Assembly (NCBI GenBank): GCA_964429265.1 | Contig: CAYSBK010000051.1 | Location: 1-13,353, forward strand | Origin: CAYSBK01 sp964429265 | GTDB lineage: Bacteria; Planctomycetota; Phycisphaerae; Sedimentisphaerales; Anaerobacaceae | DNA: 13,353 nucleotides | Direction: 5' to 3' | Part shown: positions 6,584 to 13,353 of the stretch, one piece after another | Layout: each line of letters begins with the position of its first letter | Numbering within the stretch: position 1 is the first letter of the stretch | Translations under genes and position numbers: made by a program | The notes under the pieces: generated by a model | Seen by the model: only the letters and a program-made list of their open reading frames with translations | Told to the model about the DNA's origin: nothing | Databases searched by the model: none

Positions 6584-7123
6584 ATGGCAGATGAGATTGT
6601 GGAGTTGCAGCCGCCGCTGGCCGAGAGTGACGTTCGGTCTTTGGGGGTGGGACAGCACGTGCGGATAACGGGGGTTGTTTATACCGCGCGGGATATGGCG
6701 CACAGGCGGCTGTGCGAGGCTATAGAGGCCGGCGAGGAGCTTGCGTTCGATCTGGAAGGGGCGGTGATTTACTTTGTTGGGCCGACGCCGGCCAGGCCGG
6801 GGCGTGTGATTGGGGCGGCTGGTCCGACCACGTCGAGCAGGATGGACCCGTTCAGCCCGAAATTGATTGCTCGTGGGCTGCGGGCGATGATAGGCAAGGG
6901 CTATCGGGGCAGCGGGGTTCGGCAGGCCCTGAAGCGGTATGGTGCGGTGCACCTGGCGGCGACGGGTGGGGCTGCCGCGCTGCTGAGCCGGCATATCGTG
7001 GCGGCTGAGGTAATCGCTTACGAAGACCTCGGTACCGAGGCGATACGAAGGTTGGAGGTGCGTGGTTTGCCGGCGGTGGTGGCGTATGATGCGGCGGGCA
7101 GAAGCGTTTACGGGAAGCGATAA
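6584..7123 (+). CDS. Class I Fe-S fumarase/tartrate dehydratase, beta subunit
   Basis: A 179-residue protein matching the C-terminal (beta) part of Fe-S hydro-lyases: fumarate hydratase class I or L-tartrate dehydratase. These interconvert fumarate and malate or dehydrate tartrate; the beta part forms the swivelling domain that completes the active site. Motifs in order: VYTARDMAHRRL (32-43), YFVGPTPARPG (63-73), GPTTSSRMDPFSPKL (80-94), MIGKGYRG (102-109) and ATGGAAALL (126-134). Beta subunits lack the 4Fe-4S cluster cysteines, which sit in the alpha subunit. No alpha gene is in the window, although the two halves are normally adjacent. Fumarase is likelier than tartrate dehydratase only because it is commoner. 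The stop codon directly abuts the next gene's GTG, which suggests translational coupling. Confidence 0.88.
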   Translation: MADEIVELQPPLAESDVRSLGVGQHVRITGVVYTARDMAHRRLCEAIEAGEELAFDLEGAVIYFVGPTPARPGRVIGAAGPTTSSRMDPFSPKLIARGLRAMIGKGYRGSGVRQALKRYGAVHLAATGGAAALLSRHIVAAEVIAYEDLGTEAIRRLEVRGLPAVVAYDAAGRSVYGKR

Positions 7124-8194
7124 GTGAAGGTTGCGCTGGCAGGGTTGACACAGTCAGGCACGAGCACCATTTTCGGGGCCATTGCGGGCAGGGAGGTGGT
7201 GGCTGGTGGCTCTGCGAGCATAGAAGAAGCGGTCGTTTCGGTTCCGGACGAGCGGCTGGACTGGCTGGCGGGTTACTTCAAGCCGAAGAAGGTTACGCGT
7301 GCTGCGATTGATTGCCTTGATGTTCCGGGGTTTAGTTTTGCGGACGAGCACGGCCGGGCGGCGGCGCGGCGCCTTATCGAGCGGATACGGACGGCCGATG
7401 CACTGATGCTGGTTGTGCGGGCGTTTGAGGACTCGGCGGTGCCGGCCTACCGCAACCGGGTGGACCCGAAAAGGGACCTGGAAGAGTTGAAAACCGAGCT
7501 GCTTCTTGCAGACCTTGAGCTGGTTGCGGCGCGGATAGAGAGGCTCGAAAAGCAGGTGCACAAGCCCACGAAGACACAGGCCCACGACAAAGCGGAGTTG
7601 GCGCTGCACCGGAAGCTCCAGGAAACAATCGAATCTGAGAGGCCGATTCGTGCCGCAATCGAAACCGAGGCCGAGATGGAGATGGTCAAGTCGCTGGGTT
7701 TTGTGACGCTCAAGCCGATGGCCGTGGCGGTAAATATCGGAGAAGGAGACCTTGGTCGGCAATTCGACTTTGGGGACATCTTGGATGCGGAAGTTCCGGT
7801 CGTGTGTATATGTGGGAAGCTCGAGTACGAGCTTTCGCGGCTGGATGAACAGAGCAGGGCCGAGTTTATGCAGGAGATGGGTCTTGATGAGTCGGCGGTG
7901 AGCAAGTTTGTGAAGTGTTGTTATTCGGCGCTTGGGCTTATCAGTTTTTTTACCACGGTTTCGGACGAGCTTCGGGCGTGGCCGATAAAAAAGGGTACCG
8001 TTGCACTGGATGCAGCCGGCAAGATACACAGCGATATAAAGCGAGGCTTTATCCGGGCCGAGACGTTTGCCTTTGAACAGTTGAAAGAGTTCGGCAGCGA
8101 AAAGGAGCTGAAATCAGCCGGCAAGATACGCCTTGAGGGCAAGGACTACGTCGTGCGGGACGGCGACGTGATACGCTTTCGCTTTAATGTTTAG
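7124..8194 (+). CDS. YchF/OLA1-like GTPase with a degenerate P-loop
   Basis: A 356-residue relative of the translation-associated P-loop NTPase YchF (about 363 in E. coli). The C-terminal TGS domain (about 272-356) is an excellent match: RAWPIKKGT, RGFIRAE, AGKIRLEGKDYVVRDGDV and the end FRFNV. The N-terminal G domain has VPDERLDWL (40-48), a G3-like DVPGF (66-70) and the YchF-type G4 NxxE as NIGE (204-207). A charged helical insert lies at about 117-190. The Walker A loop reads GLTQSGTST (7-15), where YchF has GxPNVGKST; Thr13 replaces the phosphate-binding lysine. The glycine-rich switch after G3 is also missing. It may bind nucleotide poorly or not hydrolyse it. It is therefore better called a YchF paralogue than ychF itself. 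The GTG start directly follows the fumarase-beta stop. Confidence 0.88.
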   Translation: MKVALAGLTQSGTSTIFGAIAGREVVAGGSASIEEAVVSVPDERLDWLAGYFKPKKVTRAAIDCLDVPGFSFADEHGRAAARRLIERIRTADALMLVVRAFEDSAVPAYRNRVDPKRDLEELKTELLLADLELVAARIERLEKQVHKPTKTQAHDKAELALHRKLQETIESERPIRAAIETEAEMEMVKSLGFVTLKPMAVAVNIGEGDLGRQFDFGDILDAEVPVVCICGKLEYELSRLDEQSRAEFMQEMGLDESAVSKFVKCCYSALGLISFFTTVSDELRAWPIKKGTVALDAAGKIHSDIKRGFIRAETFAFEQLKEFGSEKELKSAGKIRLEGKDYVVRDGDVIRFRFNV

Positions 8195-8230
8195 CACTGA
8201 ACGGAGATTGCTGCTGTCGGGGTTGACACA

Positions 8231-9754
8231 ATGCGGGCAAGGCTCTTTGTTGTGACGTGGGTTGTGTTGTCGGCGTCTGTTGTGGGCGGCTGCGAGAGTT
8301 TCGCTCAGAGGGCGGGCGGAGACGGCGTTGATTACCTTGCGAAGGTGAGGGCTTATGCCGATGCGCTGTTGCAGGAGGGACGGGATGATTACGGCAGGGT
8401 TCATTCGCCGTTGATAGCGACGACACTGGACCGCAAGAGTATGCGATTGTTCGAGGGCGAGGAACTTGAGAGGATATGGTACATCCGGTTGAAGGATTGG
8501 GAGAACTGGCGTATCCGCAACCGTGACCGTTGCCTGACCGGCGCCAATCCGATGCACGACGAAAACCTGTACCAGATACTTTACGCGCTTACGGAAGTGA
8601 CGGGCGACAGGCGCTACCAGCAGGAAGCAGACCGGACGCTGCGCTGGTTCTTCAGGAACTGTCAAAGCCCATCAACGGGCCTGCTGGCGTGGGGAGAACA
8701 CATAGGCTGGGACTTCAGGACCGAGTACCTTTCGAAGTATCGCAAGGGTTATCACCACGGCGGTCGAAGGCAGGAGTACAACACGCACGAGTTTGCGCGG
8801 CCGTGGGTGTTGTGGCAGCGGTCGTTCGAGCTTGCGCCGAAGGCCTGCGAGCGATTTGCGGCGGGCTTGTGGGACCATCAAATCGGCGACCAGAGCACCG
8901 GCAACTTTTCGCGGCACGCGAACTATGAAATCCACCAGCCGGACGTGAACTCCGAGTACCCCCGTCACGGCGGTTTCTACATCGCGACGTGGTCGTGGGC
9001 TTACAAGTACACCGGAAACCCGCTTTATCTGAAGGCTATCGAGAAGCTGGTCGATTATTTTGACGGACGGCGAAATCCGTTGTCGGATGCGTTGCCGGCT
9101 GAAAGCGCACCACGGTCGAAAGGGCGGATTCTCTGGGCAACAAGTAATCTGTCGCTTGCGATTGACCTCTGGGACGCGGCCGGGATGGTGCCGGATGAGC
9201 TTGCAGAGAAGATGCGCAGAAGCGCCCGCCGGACCGACAGGGTATTCCTGCGGTTGGCACACGAACTGCAGCCCGGCGGCAGGGGTTTTTTGTTGTCAGC
9301 CAAGACGGAAAACCTGGAGCCTATTGCACAGGGGGCGTACGCCGGTGGGTGGGATGCGGCTGGTCCCGCGAATCTGTGTATGGTGCGGTATCGCCAGACG
9401 GGAAACCGGGGTTATCGTCGGCTTGTGTTGGCGGCAGGGCGGCTTTACCTGGACAGCGAGCCTGCCACCGAGCACGCACTGCATCCGGGGGCGCTGGGTC
9501 GGGTGATATACCTGATGCTCAATGCATATGAACTGACCGGCGAAAAGCGGTATCTTCGGCGGGCTGATTATTACGCGAAGCGGGCGGTGGAGTTGTTTTT
9601 CGACGACGGCTTGCCATTGCCGAAGGCCACTTCCAAACACAAGCACTACGAGGCGGTTACGGGTGCCGATACCCTTATGGCATCGCTGTTGAGACTGTGG
9701 GCTGCGGCGAATCGGCCCGACCTTCGGTTGAAACTGGTTTACTGCGACCGGTGA
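8231..9754 (+). CDS. Exported (alpha/alpha)-toroid protein, likely carbohydrate-active
   Basis: The 507-residue product begins with a signal sequence (RAR, then a hydrophobic stretch to about residue 20) and a lipobox-like VVGGC with Cys21. The box is non-canonical (VGGC instead of L-A/S-G/A-C), so lipid anchoring is uncertain. Four helical units share the pattern TGxxxY...A/L...F/Y: 124-141, 261-277, 390-407 and 436-457. This spacing is typical of (alpha/alpha)6 toroid glycosidases and polysaccharide lyases. Conserved-looking aromatic/acidic motifs are GANPMHDENLYQILYAL (104-120), LLAWGEHIGWDF (151-162) and HKHYEAVTGADTLMASLLRLW (470-490). The exact family was not recognised, and no substrate is proposed. 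The start has only a GGGG run as ribosome binding site. The gene ends 10 bases from a convergent minus-strand gene. Confidence 0.75.
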   Translation: MRARLFVVTWVVLSASVVGGCESFAQRAGGDGVDYLAKVRAYADALLQEGRDDYGRVHSPLIATTLDRKSMRLFEGEELERIWYIRLKDWENWRIRNRDRCLTGANPMHDENLYQILYALTEVTGDRRYQQEADRTLRWFFRNCQSPSTGLLAWGEHIGWDFRTEYLSKYRKGYHHGGRRQEYNTHEFARPWVLWQRSFELAPKACERFAAGLWDHQIGDQSTGNFSRHANYEIHQPDVNSEYPRHGGFYIATWSWAYKYTGNPLYLKAIEKLVDYFDGRRNPLSDALPAESAPRSKGRILWATSNLSLAIDLWDAAGMVPDELAEKMRRSARRTDRVFLRLAHELQPGGRGFLLSAKTENLEPIAQGAYAGGWDAAGPANLCMVRYRQTGNRGYRRLVLAAGRLYLDSEPATEHALHPGALGRVIYLMLNAYELTGEKRYLRRADYYAKRAVELFFDDGLPLPKATSKHKHYEAVTGADTLMASLLRLWAAANRPDLRLKLVYCDR

Positions 9755-9764
9755 GGGCGCCGGG

Positions 9765-10268
9765 CTACTGGTCGGCAGGAAGGCTTGAGCGGAGCTTTCG
9801 GATCAGGCCGGCGAGGACCTGCGGCGGCACGTCGGCCAGGGCGGCGGGCGGCATATCGCTGACGGCTATCTGGTCGATGATTTGGCGTGCGCGGCCGGCG
9901 TGGGCGGCGATGATTCTCTGGTTTTCCTGCGCGAGGTCAAGCTGGCCGTCAGCCATTTGTCGAAGATAGGCGACGATGGTATCGGTAAGCTCCTCGTCGG
10001 TCATATCCGGGACAGGTGGTTGGGCGTATTCGGGGATTTCCTTTTGCTGGAGGATGTCCTGTGTGATCTTGTACGTTTCAGCCAGCAACTGTTTCTTCCG
10101 TTGTTCCTCCGCTTCGTCGATGGGCGCAAGTCGCAGTTCTTCTCCGGTTTCGGGTGCGGGGACGTAGACGCGGTTGTGGCAGGCGGGACACTTGCCCCAT
10201 TTTCCAGTGGCGCTGTCCTGTGCTTCAATTTTCCGACCGCAATGGACACAATGAAATTGGACAGGCAT
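9765..10268 (-). CDS. Zinc-ribbon protein of unknown function
   Basis: A 167-residue cytoplasmic protein. The N-terminus is a zinc ribbon with two CxxC knuckles: CVHC (7-10) and CPAC (27-30), with GKWGK just before the second. This short ribbon is a common N-terminal module in planctomycete proteins. After VYVPAPETGEEL comes a charged helical region (about 50-80), a proline-rich linker (EYAQPPVPDM) and further helices to the end. There is no signal peptide or membrane segment, and the function is not known. The frame is open further upstream, but the ATG at 10268 has a strong ribosome binding site and begins the ribbon. It follows queF by 32 bases and probably shares its transcript, although nothing in it suggests a queuosine role. 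Confidence 0.8.
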   Translation of the reverse strand: MPVQFHCVHCGRKIEAQDSATGKWGKCPACHNRVYVPAPETGEELRLAPIDEAEEQRKKQLLAETYKITQDILQQKEIPEYAQPPVPDMTDEELTDTIVAYLRQMADGQLDLAQENQRIIAAHAGRARQIIDQIAVSDMPPAALADVPPQVLAGLIRKLRSSLPADQ

Positions 10269-10276
10269 TCTTGCCG

Positions 10277-10281
10277 CTCCT
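10277..10281 (-). promoter_or_regulatory. Ribosome binding site choosing the zinc-ribbon start
   Basis: AGGAG on the minus strand, 8 bases before the ATG at 10268. It rules against the longer open frame that runs upstream into queF. Confidence 0.7.
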
Positions 10282-10300
10282 GAGACGCCGTAAACGTTTC

Positions 10301-10654
10301 TCATTCGGGGGCGATGTACTCGGCAGTGACATCGGTGGTGATGCCGCCCCTGGGCCTGAAGCGGGAGGTGACCTTCATCCACCTCGGGCTGCAGGCCTTC
10401 GTCAGGTCATCCAGTATTTCGTTGGTTAGTTTTTCATAGAATATGCCGGTGTTTCGGTAGCTCTGCAAGTAGAATTTGAGACTTTTGAGTTCGATGCAGA
10501 GCTTATCCGGGCAGTACTCGATGACTATTTCGCCGAAGTCCGGCTGGCCGGTCTTTGGACACAGGCTGGTGAACTCGGGACAGCGGATGGTTATGGTGTA
10601 GTCGCGGCGGGGTTGCGGGTTTTCGAACAGTTCCAGTTTGGGCCTGTCTACCAT
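10301..10654 (-). CDS. queF: NADPH-dependent 7-cyano-7-deazaguanine (preQ0) reductase
   Basis: QueF reduces the nitrile of preQ0 to the aminomethyl group of preQ1 using NADPH, a step in making queuosine for the wobble position of tRNAs. The 117-residue product is the short unimodular form. The catalytic cysteine is Cys32 in SLCPKTGQPDFG; the nitrile forms a thioimide with it. The NADPH/QueF motif is ELKSLKFYLQSYRNTGIFYE (55-74), with Glu74 in the substrate-binding position. The ATG at 10654 is preceded by AGAGGA (10664-10669) at 9 bases. No other queuosine gene (queC, queD, queE, tgt) is in the window. A good promoter lies just upstream, and the zinc-ribbon gene follows after 32 bases. Confidence 0.95.
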   Translation of the reverse strand: MVDRPKLELFENPQPRRDYTITIRCPEFTSLCPKTGQPDFGEIVIEYCPDKLCIELKSLKFYLQSYRNTGIFYEKLTNEILDDLTKACSPRWMKVTSRFRPRGGITTDVTAEYIAPE

Positions 10655-10663
10655 TTTGTTCCG

Positions 10664-10669
10664 TCCTCT
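10664..10669 (-). promoter_or_regulatory. Ribosome binding site of queF
   Basis: AGAGGA on the minus strand, 9 bases before the queF ATG. It fixes the start at 10654 within a frame that is open far upstream. Confidence 0.65.
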
Positions 10670-10693
10670 TTCGGCAGTGGCTGTTATGCCGTC

Positions 10694-10722
10694 AGTATAA
10701 CCCATAGGGGTGCCGGGGACAA
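10694..10722 (-). promoter_or_regulatory. Sigma70-like promoter of queF
   Basis: On the minus strand, -35 TTGTCC (10717-10722, 4 of 6) and -10 TATACT (10694-10699, 5 of 6) are 17 bases apart. Transcription would start near 10687, leaving a leader of about 33 nt that includes the ribosome binding site. This is the best promoter match in the window. The short leader leaves no room for a preQ1-type riboswitch. Confidence 0.6.
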
Positions 10723-10782
10723 GCAATTTGAGCCGGCGGAAGAGGCTGTTGGGTGATGAGCAGCGGTGCCGTCGGGAGGATG

Positions 10783-13353
10783 TTATCGAGACCACGGTGT
10801 GTGCTGGAGCCACTGGCCGGCCAGAAATGCGAAGTCGATGATATTGACCGCCGCGTTTCGGTCGAGGTCGGCCGGCAGGTCCGGGCCGGCGGTCAGCCAG
10901 TGGTTCGTCCACAATGCCAGATCGACCAGGTCGAGCAGACCGTCGTTGGTGATGTCGCCGCGGATGGCCCAGCCGGGTGGCGGCATACTGGCCTGGCCGG
11001 TGCCGCCGAAGGCGCCCATATTGATTCGCAGGTTCAAGCCGAAGCGGTTCAGCGGGTCCACGTCGAGGGTGAGTGGCTCGTCGGCCAGGGGTGAGCCTGG
11101 GTTGCCGGCGTCGATGCACCTGCTGGTGACGTCGTCCCAGGTCCACTGGGCTGTCCTGGGGTTCCATCGCCAGCCGCGGCTCTTGAGGTGGTAGTCGCCG
11201 ATGTCCGGGTCTGCGAAGCAGGGGTCTGCGTCGATGTTGCCCAGTCCTGGCCAAAGGCCTTCGACGTCGCTGTAGGTTACCAGGGCGTGTCCCTTTATCT
11301 GGGGGGCGGTATTGTTGTAGATTATGGAGTTCGTGATTGTCGCGGCGTTGGCGAAGACGCCGGGCCCGGCGTTGGCGACTATTGTGCAGTTCGTGATGGT
11401 CGGGTAGCCGCCGAGGATGCCCGTGCCGGTGTTTTCGGCGATGATGCAGTTGGTTAGCTGCGGACGGCTGTTCGCGCGGCACTCGATGCCGTCGCCTCGG
11501 TTTGAGGCAAGGCGGCAGTTGGAGATGACCGGGTCGCTGTTGAGGGCGTAAACTGCAGGGCAGTTGTTGTCGGTGATGGTGCAATTGGCAATCGTGGGGC
11601 CTTCTGCATTGAGGTTCAGACAGCTTACGGCGCCGATGCGGTCGCGGTCGGTGGTGGCTGCGGTGATGGTGAAGCCTGCCAGCAGGCTGTCGCGGCTGGC
11701 GGCGGATGCGAACTTTACCACGGGTCCGGGGGCGGCGGCGCTGATTATGGTGGCCGCCACCACGTCGGGATTAGAGGGGTCTGTCGAGCGCAGCGTGAGG
11801 TTCTTGTCGAGCAAGTCGATGTTTTCCCGGTAAAGGCCGGCGGCGACGACGATTTCCTCGCCTGGCCAGGCGTCGTCGATGGCCTGCTGGATGGTTTGGT
11901 ATCGCCTGCCGGTGTCGGCATTTTCGACAGGTCCGTCGCCGAGGTCGGCCGAGCAGCGGACACGAACCATCAGGTTGCCGAGAAAGGCAAGGTCGTCAAA
12001 CGAAGCCCAATCTCCACCGTTGCCCCAGTAGAAGTAGACCCAGGACCGGCCGTGGTAAGGTGGGTCCATATCGGTGCCGTTGTAGAAGTGGTCGTCCTGC
12101 TCGATCCAGCCGACGTAGAAGCTGCCGGAGTCGATTCTTATGCCTGCCGAAGCGAGGCTGACGTCGACCCAGTGGCCGCCCGTTGTTATCGTGGCGTTGA
12201 CCTGGCCGAGGATGGTTCCGGGCAGGCCCTGCGGTCCGTCGTCGTCCCAGACGGTAACGGCGATGGTGGCGTTGGTATCTGGGTATGGAAACAGCCGGAC
12301 CTGTGATATGTAGCAGGGGTAAGTTTCGGGTGTCACCTGCACGGCCAGCGCGCCGCCGGGGTAGCCGTAGCCGACATAAAGAGGGTCGACCTGGCCGTCG
12401 TCGTAGGCTAACTGCTGGACGGCGACAGGATAGGTGAAAAGGGAGGTTCTGGCATAGTTGTAGGGGCCTTTTGCGGTTATGCGAAGTTCGAAGTTGATGG
12501 TGTGGGTGTGTGGACAATCGTCGTCGAGCGTGACGATGAAGGGGTCGGCGGCGTTGTCGGTCGAGCCGCCGTAGGCGACGTCGTCAAACGTTGCGGTATG
12601 CTTCTTGATCTTGACGAAGTGGTCATGGCTGAACAGGTTGGCGCGAACGGCGAACGCATCTGCCCAGGCATTGCTCAAAGAGACACTTAGCTTGACGGTC
12701 TCACCCGGCTCGAGCTTTGCGTTTCCGTTGCCCGTCGAGTCATCGATGACGATGCTGGGAGCGATATATTGCAGGCCGCCGATGCCGTGTGAGCCGAAGG
12801 CATCGTGAATCTCTCGGGCGTGTGGTGTGGCGTTTGCAGGGTCGCCGTCGCCGTAGCGGGCGTCATCCTCTGCCAGCAGCGCCAAGAGGTACTGCTCGAA
12901 GGTCTGCGGATGAGCGTAGCGGGCGAAGTGTACCATCTGGTCGAAGAGGTCGGGGTCGATTTGGTTGCTGAGTGTGCGTCTGGCCTGCCAGAGGGCGGCA
13001 CTGAGCATCTGGCTGTCGAAGTGCACCTCGTTGCGGAAGTCCTGCTCGCTGCGGTAGGAATTTTCGAGGCTTCGGAAGCCGTCGGGATACTGCACAAGCA
13101 GGCCGCCGTCACCGACCAGCGGGCTTTGGCTTGGGCTGAGCACGCAGGCGAAATAGTCGCTCCACGCCTCGTTCAGTGCGCCCGGCTGGGCCATGTAGGG
13201 AAACGAGACGCCGTCGTAGATTTTCGAAGTTACGGCGTGTGTATATTCGTGGTAGATTACCTCGGCATATAGGCCGAAGTCGTCACAGTAGCCTTCGAAG
13301 CCCCTTCCGAAGACCATTTTTTGCCCGTCCCAGTAAGCATTGCAGAAACCATC
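10783..13353 (-). CDS. Extracellular gluzincin metallopeptidase with beta-helix and dockerin-like end (partial)
   Basis: The 5' end is cut by the window edge; 856 residues are visible, and the first, DGFCNAYWDGQK, are already inside the peptidase. Zinc motif HEYTH (35-39) and third ligand Glu62 (GALNEAWSDYF) mark an M4/M36-type gluzincin, which cleaves proteins outside the cell. An Ig/CARDB-like beta domain follows (about 198-300, with LEPGETVKLSVSLSN), then a beta-sandwich (about 348-430, with ISQVRLFPYPDTNATIAV). Next is a right-handed parallel beta-helix (about 470-690) of short turns such as PTITNCTIVANAGPGVF, and a region ending RINMGAFGGTGQASM. The C-terminus (796-856) is a dockerin-like pair of calcium loops, GDITNDGLLDLVDLALW and DLDRNAAVNIIDFAFL. 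The signal peptide must lie upstream. No membrane anchor closes the protein; it stops after HTPWSR. Confidence 0.88.
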   Translation of the reverse strand, partial: DGFCNAYWDGQKMVFGRGFEGYCDDFGLYAEVIYHEYTHAVTSKIYDGVSFPYMAQPGALNEAWSDYFACVLSPSQSPLVGDGGLLVQYPDGFRSLENSYRSEQDFRNEVHFDSQMLSAALWQARRTLSNQIDPDLFDQMVHFARYAHPQTFEQYLLALLAEDDARYGDGDPANATPHAREIHDAFGSHGIGGLQYIAPSIVIDDSTGNGNAKLEPGETVKLSVSLSNAWADAFAVRANLFSHDHFVKIKKHTATFDDVAYGGSTDNAADPFIVTLDDDCPHTHTINFELRITAKGPYNYARTSLFTYPVAVQQLAYDDGQVDPLYVGYGYPGGALAVQVTPETYPCYISQVRLFPYPDTNATIAVTVWDDDGPQGLPGTILGQVNATITTGGHWVDVSLASAGIRIDSGSFYVGWIEQDDHFYNGTDMDPPYHGRSWVYFYWGNGGDWASFDDLAFLGNLMVRVRCSADLGDGPVENADTGRRYQTIQQAIDDAWPGEEIVVAAGLYRENIDLLDKNLTLRSTDPSNPDVVAATIISAAAPGPVVKFASAASRDSLLAGFTITAATTDRDRIGAVSCLNLNAEGPTIANCTITDNNCPAVYALNSDPVISNCRLASNRGDGIECRANSRPQLTNCIIAENTGTGILGGYPTITNCTIVANAGPGVFANAATITNSIIYNNTAPQIKGHALVTYSDVEGLWPGLGNIDADPCFADPDIGDYHLKSRGWRWNPRTAQWTWDDVTSRCIDAGNPGSPLADEPLTLDVDPLNRFGLNLRINMGAFGGTGQASMPPPGWAIRGDITNDGLLDLVDLALWTNHWLTAGPDLPADLDRNAAVNIIDFAFLAGQWLQHTPWSR

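Noticed and set aside
6116..6994. A 292-codon minus-strand open frame lies opposite yggS and the fumarase-beta gene.
   Set aside because: It is Arg/Pro/His-rich with no domain and lies fully antisense to two recognisable genes, as expected of shadow frames in GC-rich DNA.
7142..8230. The 11-mer GGGTTGACACA occurs at 7142-7152 and at 8220-8230, each with a perfect -35 box TTGACA.
   Set aside because: The first copy is inside the YchF-like coding region and the second abuts the toroid gene's ATG. No acceptable -10 box lies at 16-18 bases from either (CATTTT and TTTGTT), so the match looks coincidental.
10672..10691. A short stem (CGGCA/TGCCG) in the queF leader was considered as a riboswitch.
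   Set aside because: It has 5 bp, overlaps the predicted transcription start, and the leader of about 33 nt shows no preQ1 riboswitch layout.
10301..11584. A long minus-strand open frame (427 codons) covers queF and extends far upstream.
   Set aside because: Only the last 117 codons resemble a protein family. The upstream part is a shadow of the metallopeptidase gene, with Arg/His/Pro-rich translation, and crosses the queF promoter and ribosome binding site.
11290..11950. Similar short DNA segments recur through this stretch (for example around 11390 and 11440).
   Set aside because: They reflect the repeated turns of the encoded beta-helix, not an independent DNA repeat or CRISPR array; spacing and sequence are too irregular.

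Overview
The window is GC-rich bacterial chromosome, most likely from a planctomycete of the Phycisphaerae/Sedimentisphaerales type. This placement is inferred from three things. One protein fuses a metallopeptidase, a beta-helix and a C-terminal dockerin-like repeat, and carries the ending '...RINMGAFGGTGQASM' familiar from that group. A small zinc-ribbon protein is of a planctomycete style. Several genes have weak or no Shine-Dalgarno sequence. No rRNA, tRNA, CRISPR array, insertion sequence or phage gene was seen.

Bases 1-9754 are all plus strand. The window opens inside the 3' end of a membrane pyrophosphatase gene (hppA). A housekeeping cluster follows behind a good sigma70-like promoter: rsfS (ribosome silencing factor), argS (arginyl-tRNA synthetase, 4-nt overlap) and yjbQ. 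An MFS permease with an odd C-terminal tail comes next. After an AT-rich gap lies a stand-alone gene for a topoisomerase VI A-subunit/Spo11-type protein, with no B-subunit gene anywhere in the window. A possible leaderless yggS follows, then the beta half of a class I Fe-S fumarase/tartrate dehydratase without its alpha half. That gene abuts a YchF-like GTPase whose P-loop lysine is replaced by threonine. The plus-strand block ends with an exported protein, probably an (alpha/alpha)-toroid carbohydrate-active enzyme.

Bases 9765-13353 are minus strand and converge on the plus block with a 10-bp gap. Read in their own direction they are: the large extracellular metallopeptidase (5' end cut by the window edge), then a well-formed promoter, queF (preQ0 reductase of queuosine synthesis) and a zinc-ribbon protein of unknown function.

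Most genes are translation, tRNA-modification or central-metabolism genes. The items most worth a second look are the orphan Top6A, the YchF paralogue with a broken Walker A motif translationally coupled to an orphan fumarase beta subunit, a perfect hairpin with the yjbQ stop codon in its loop, and the mosaic metallopeptidase.
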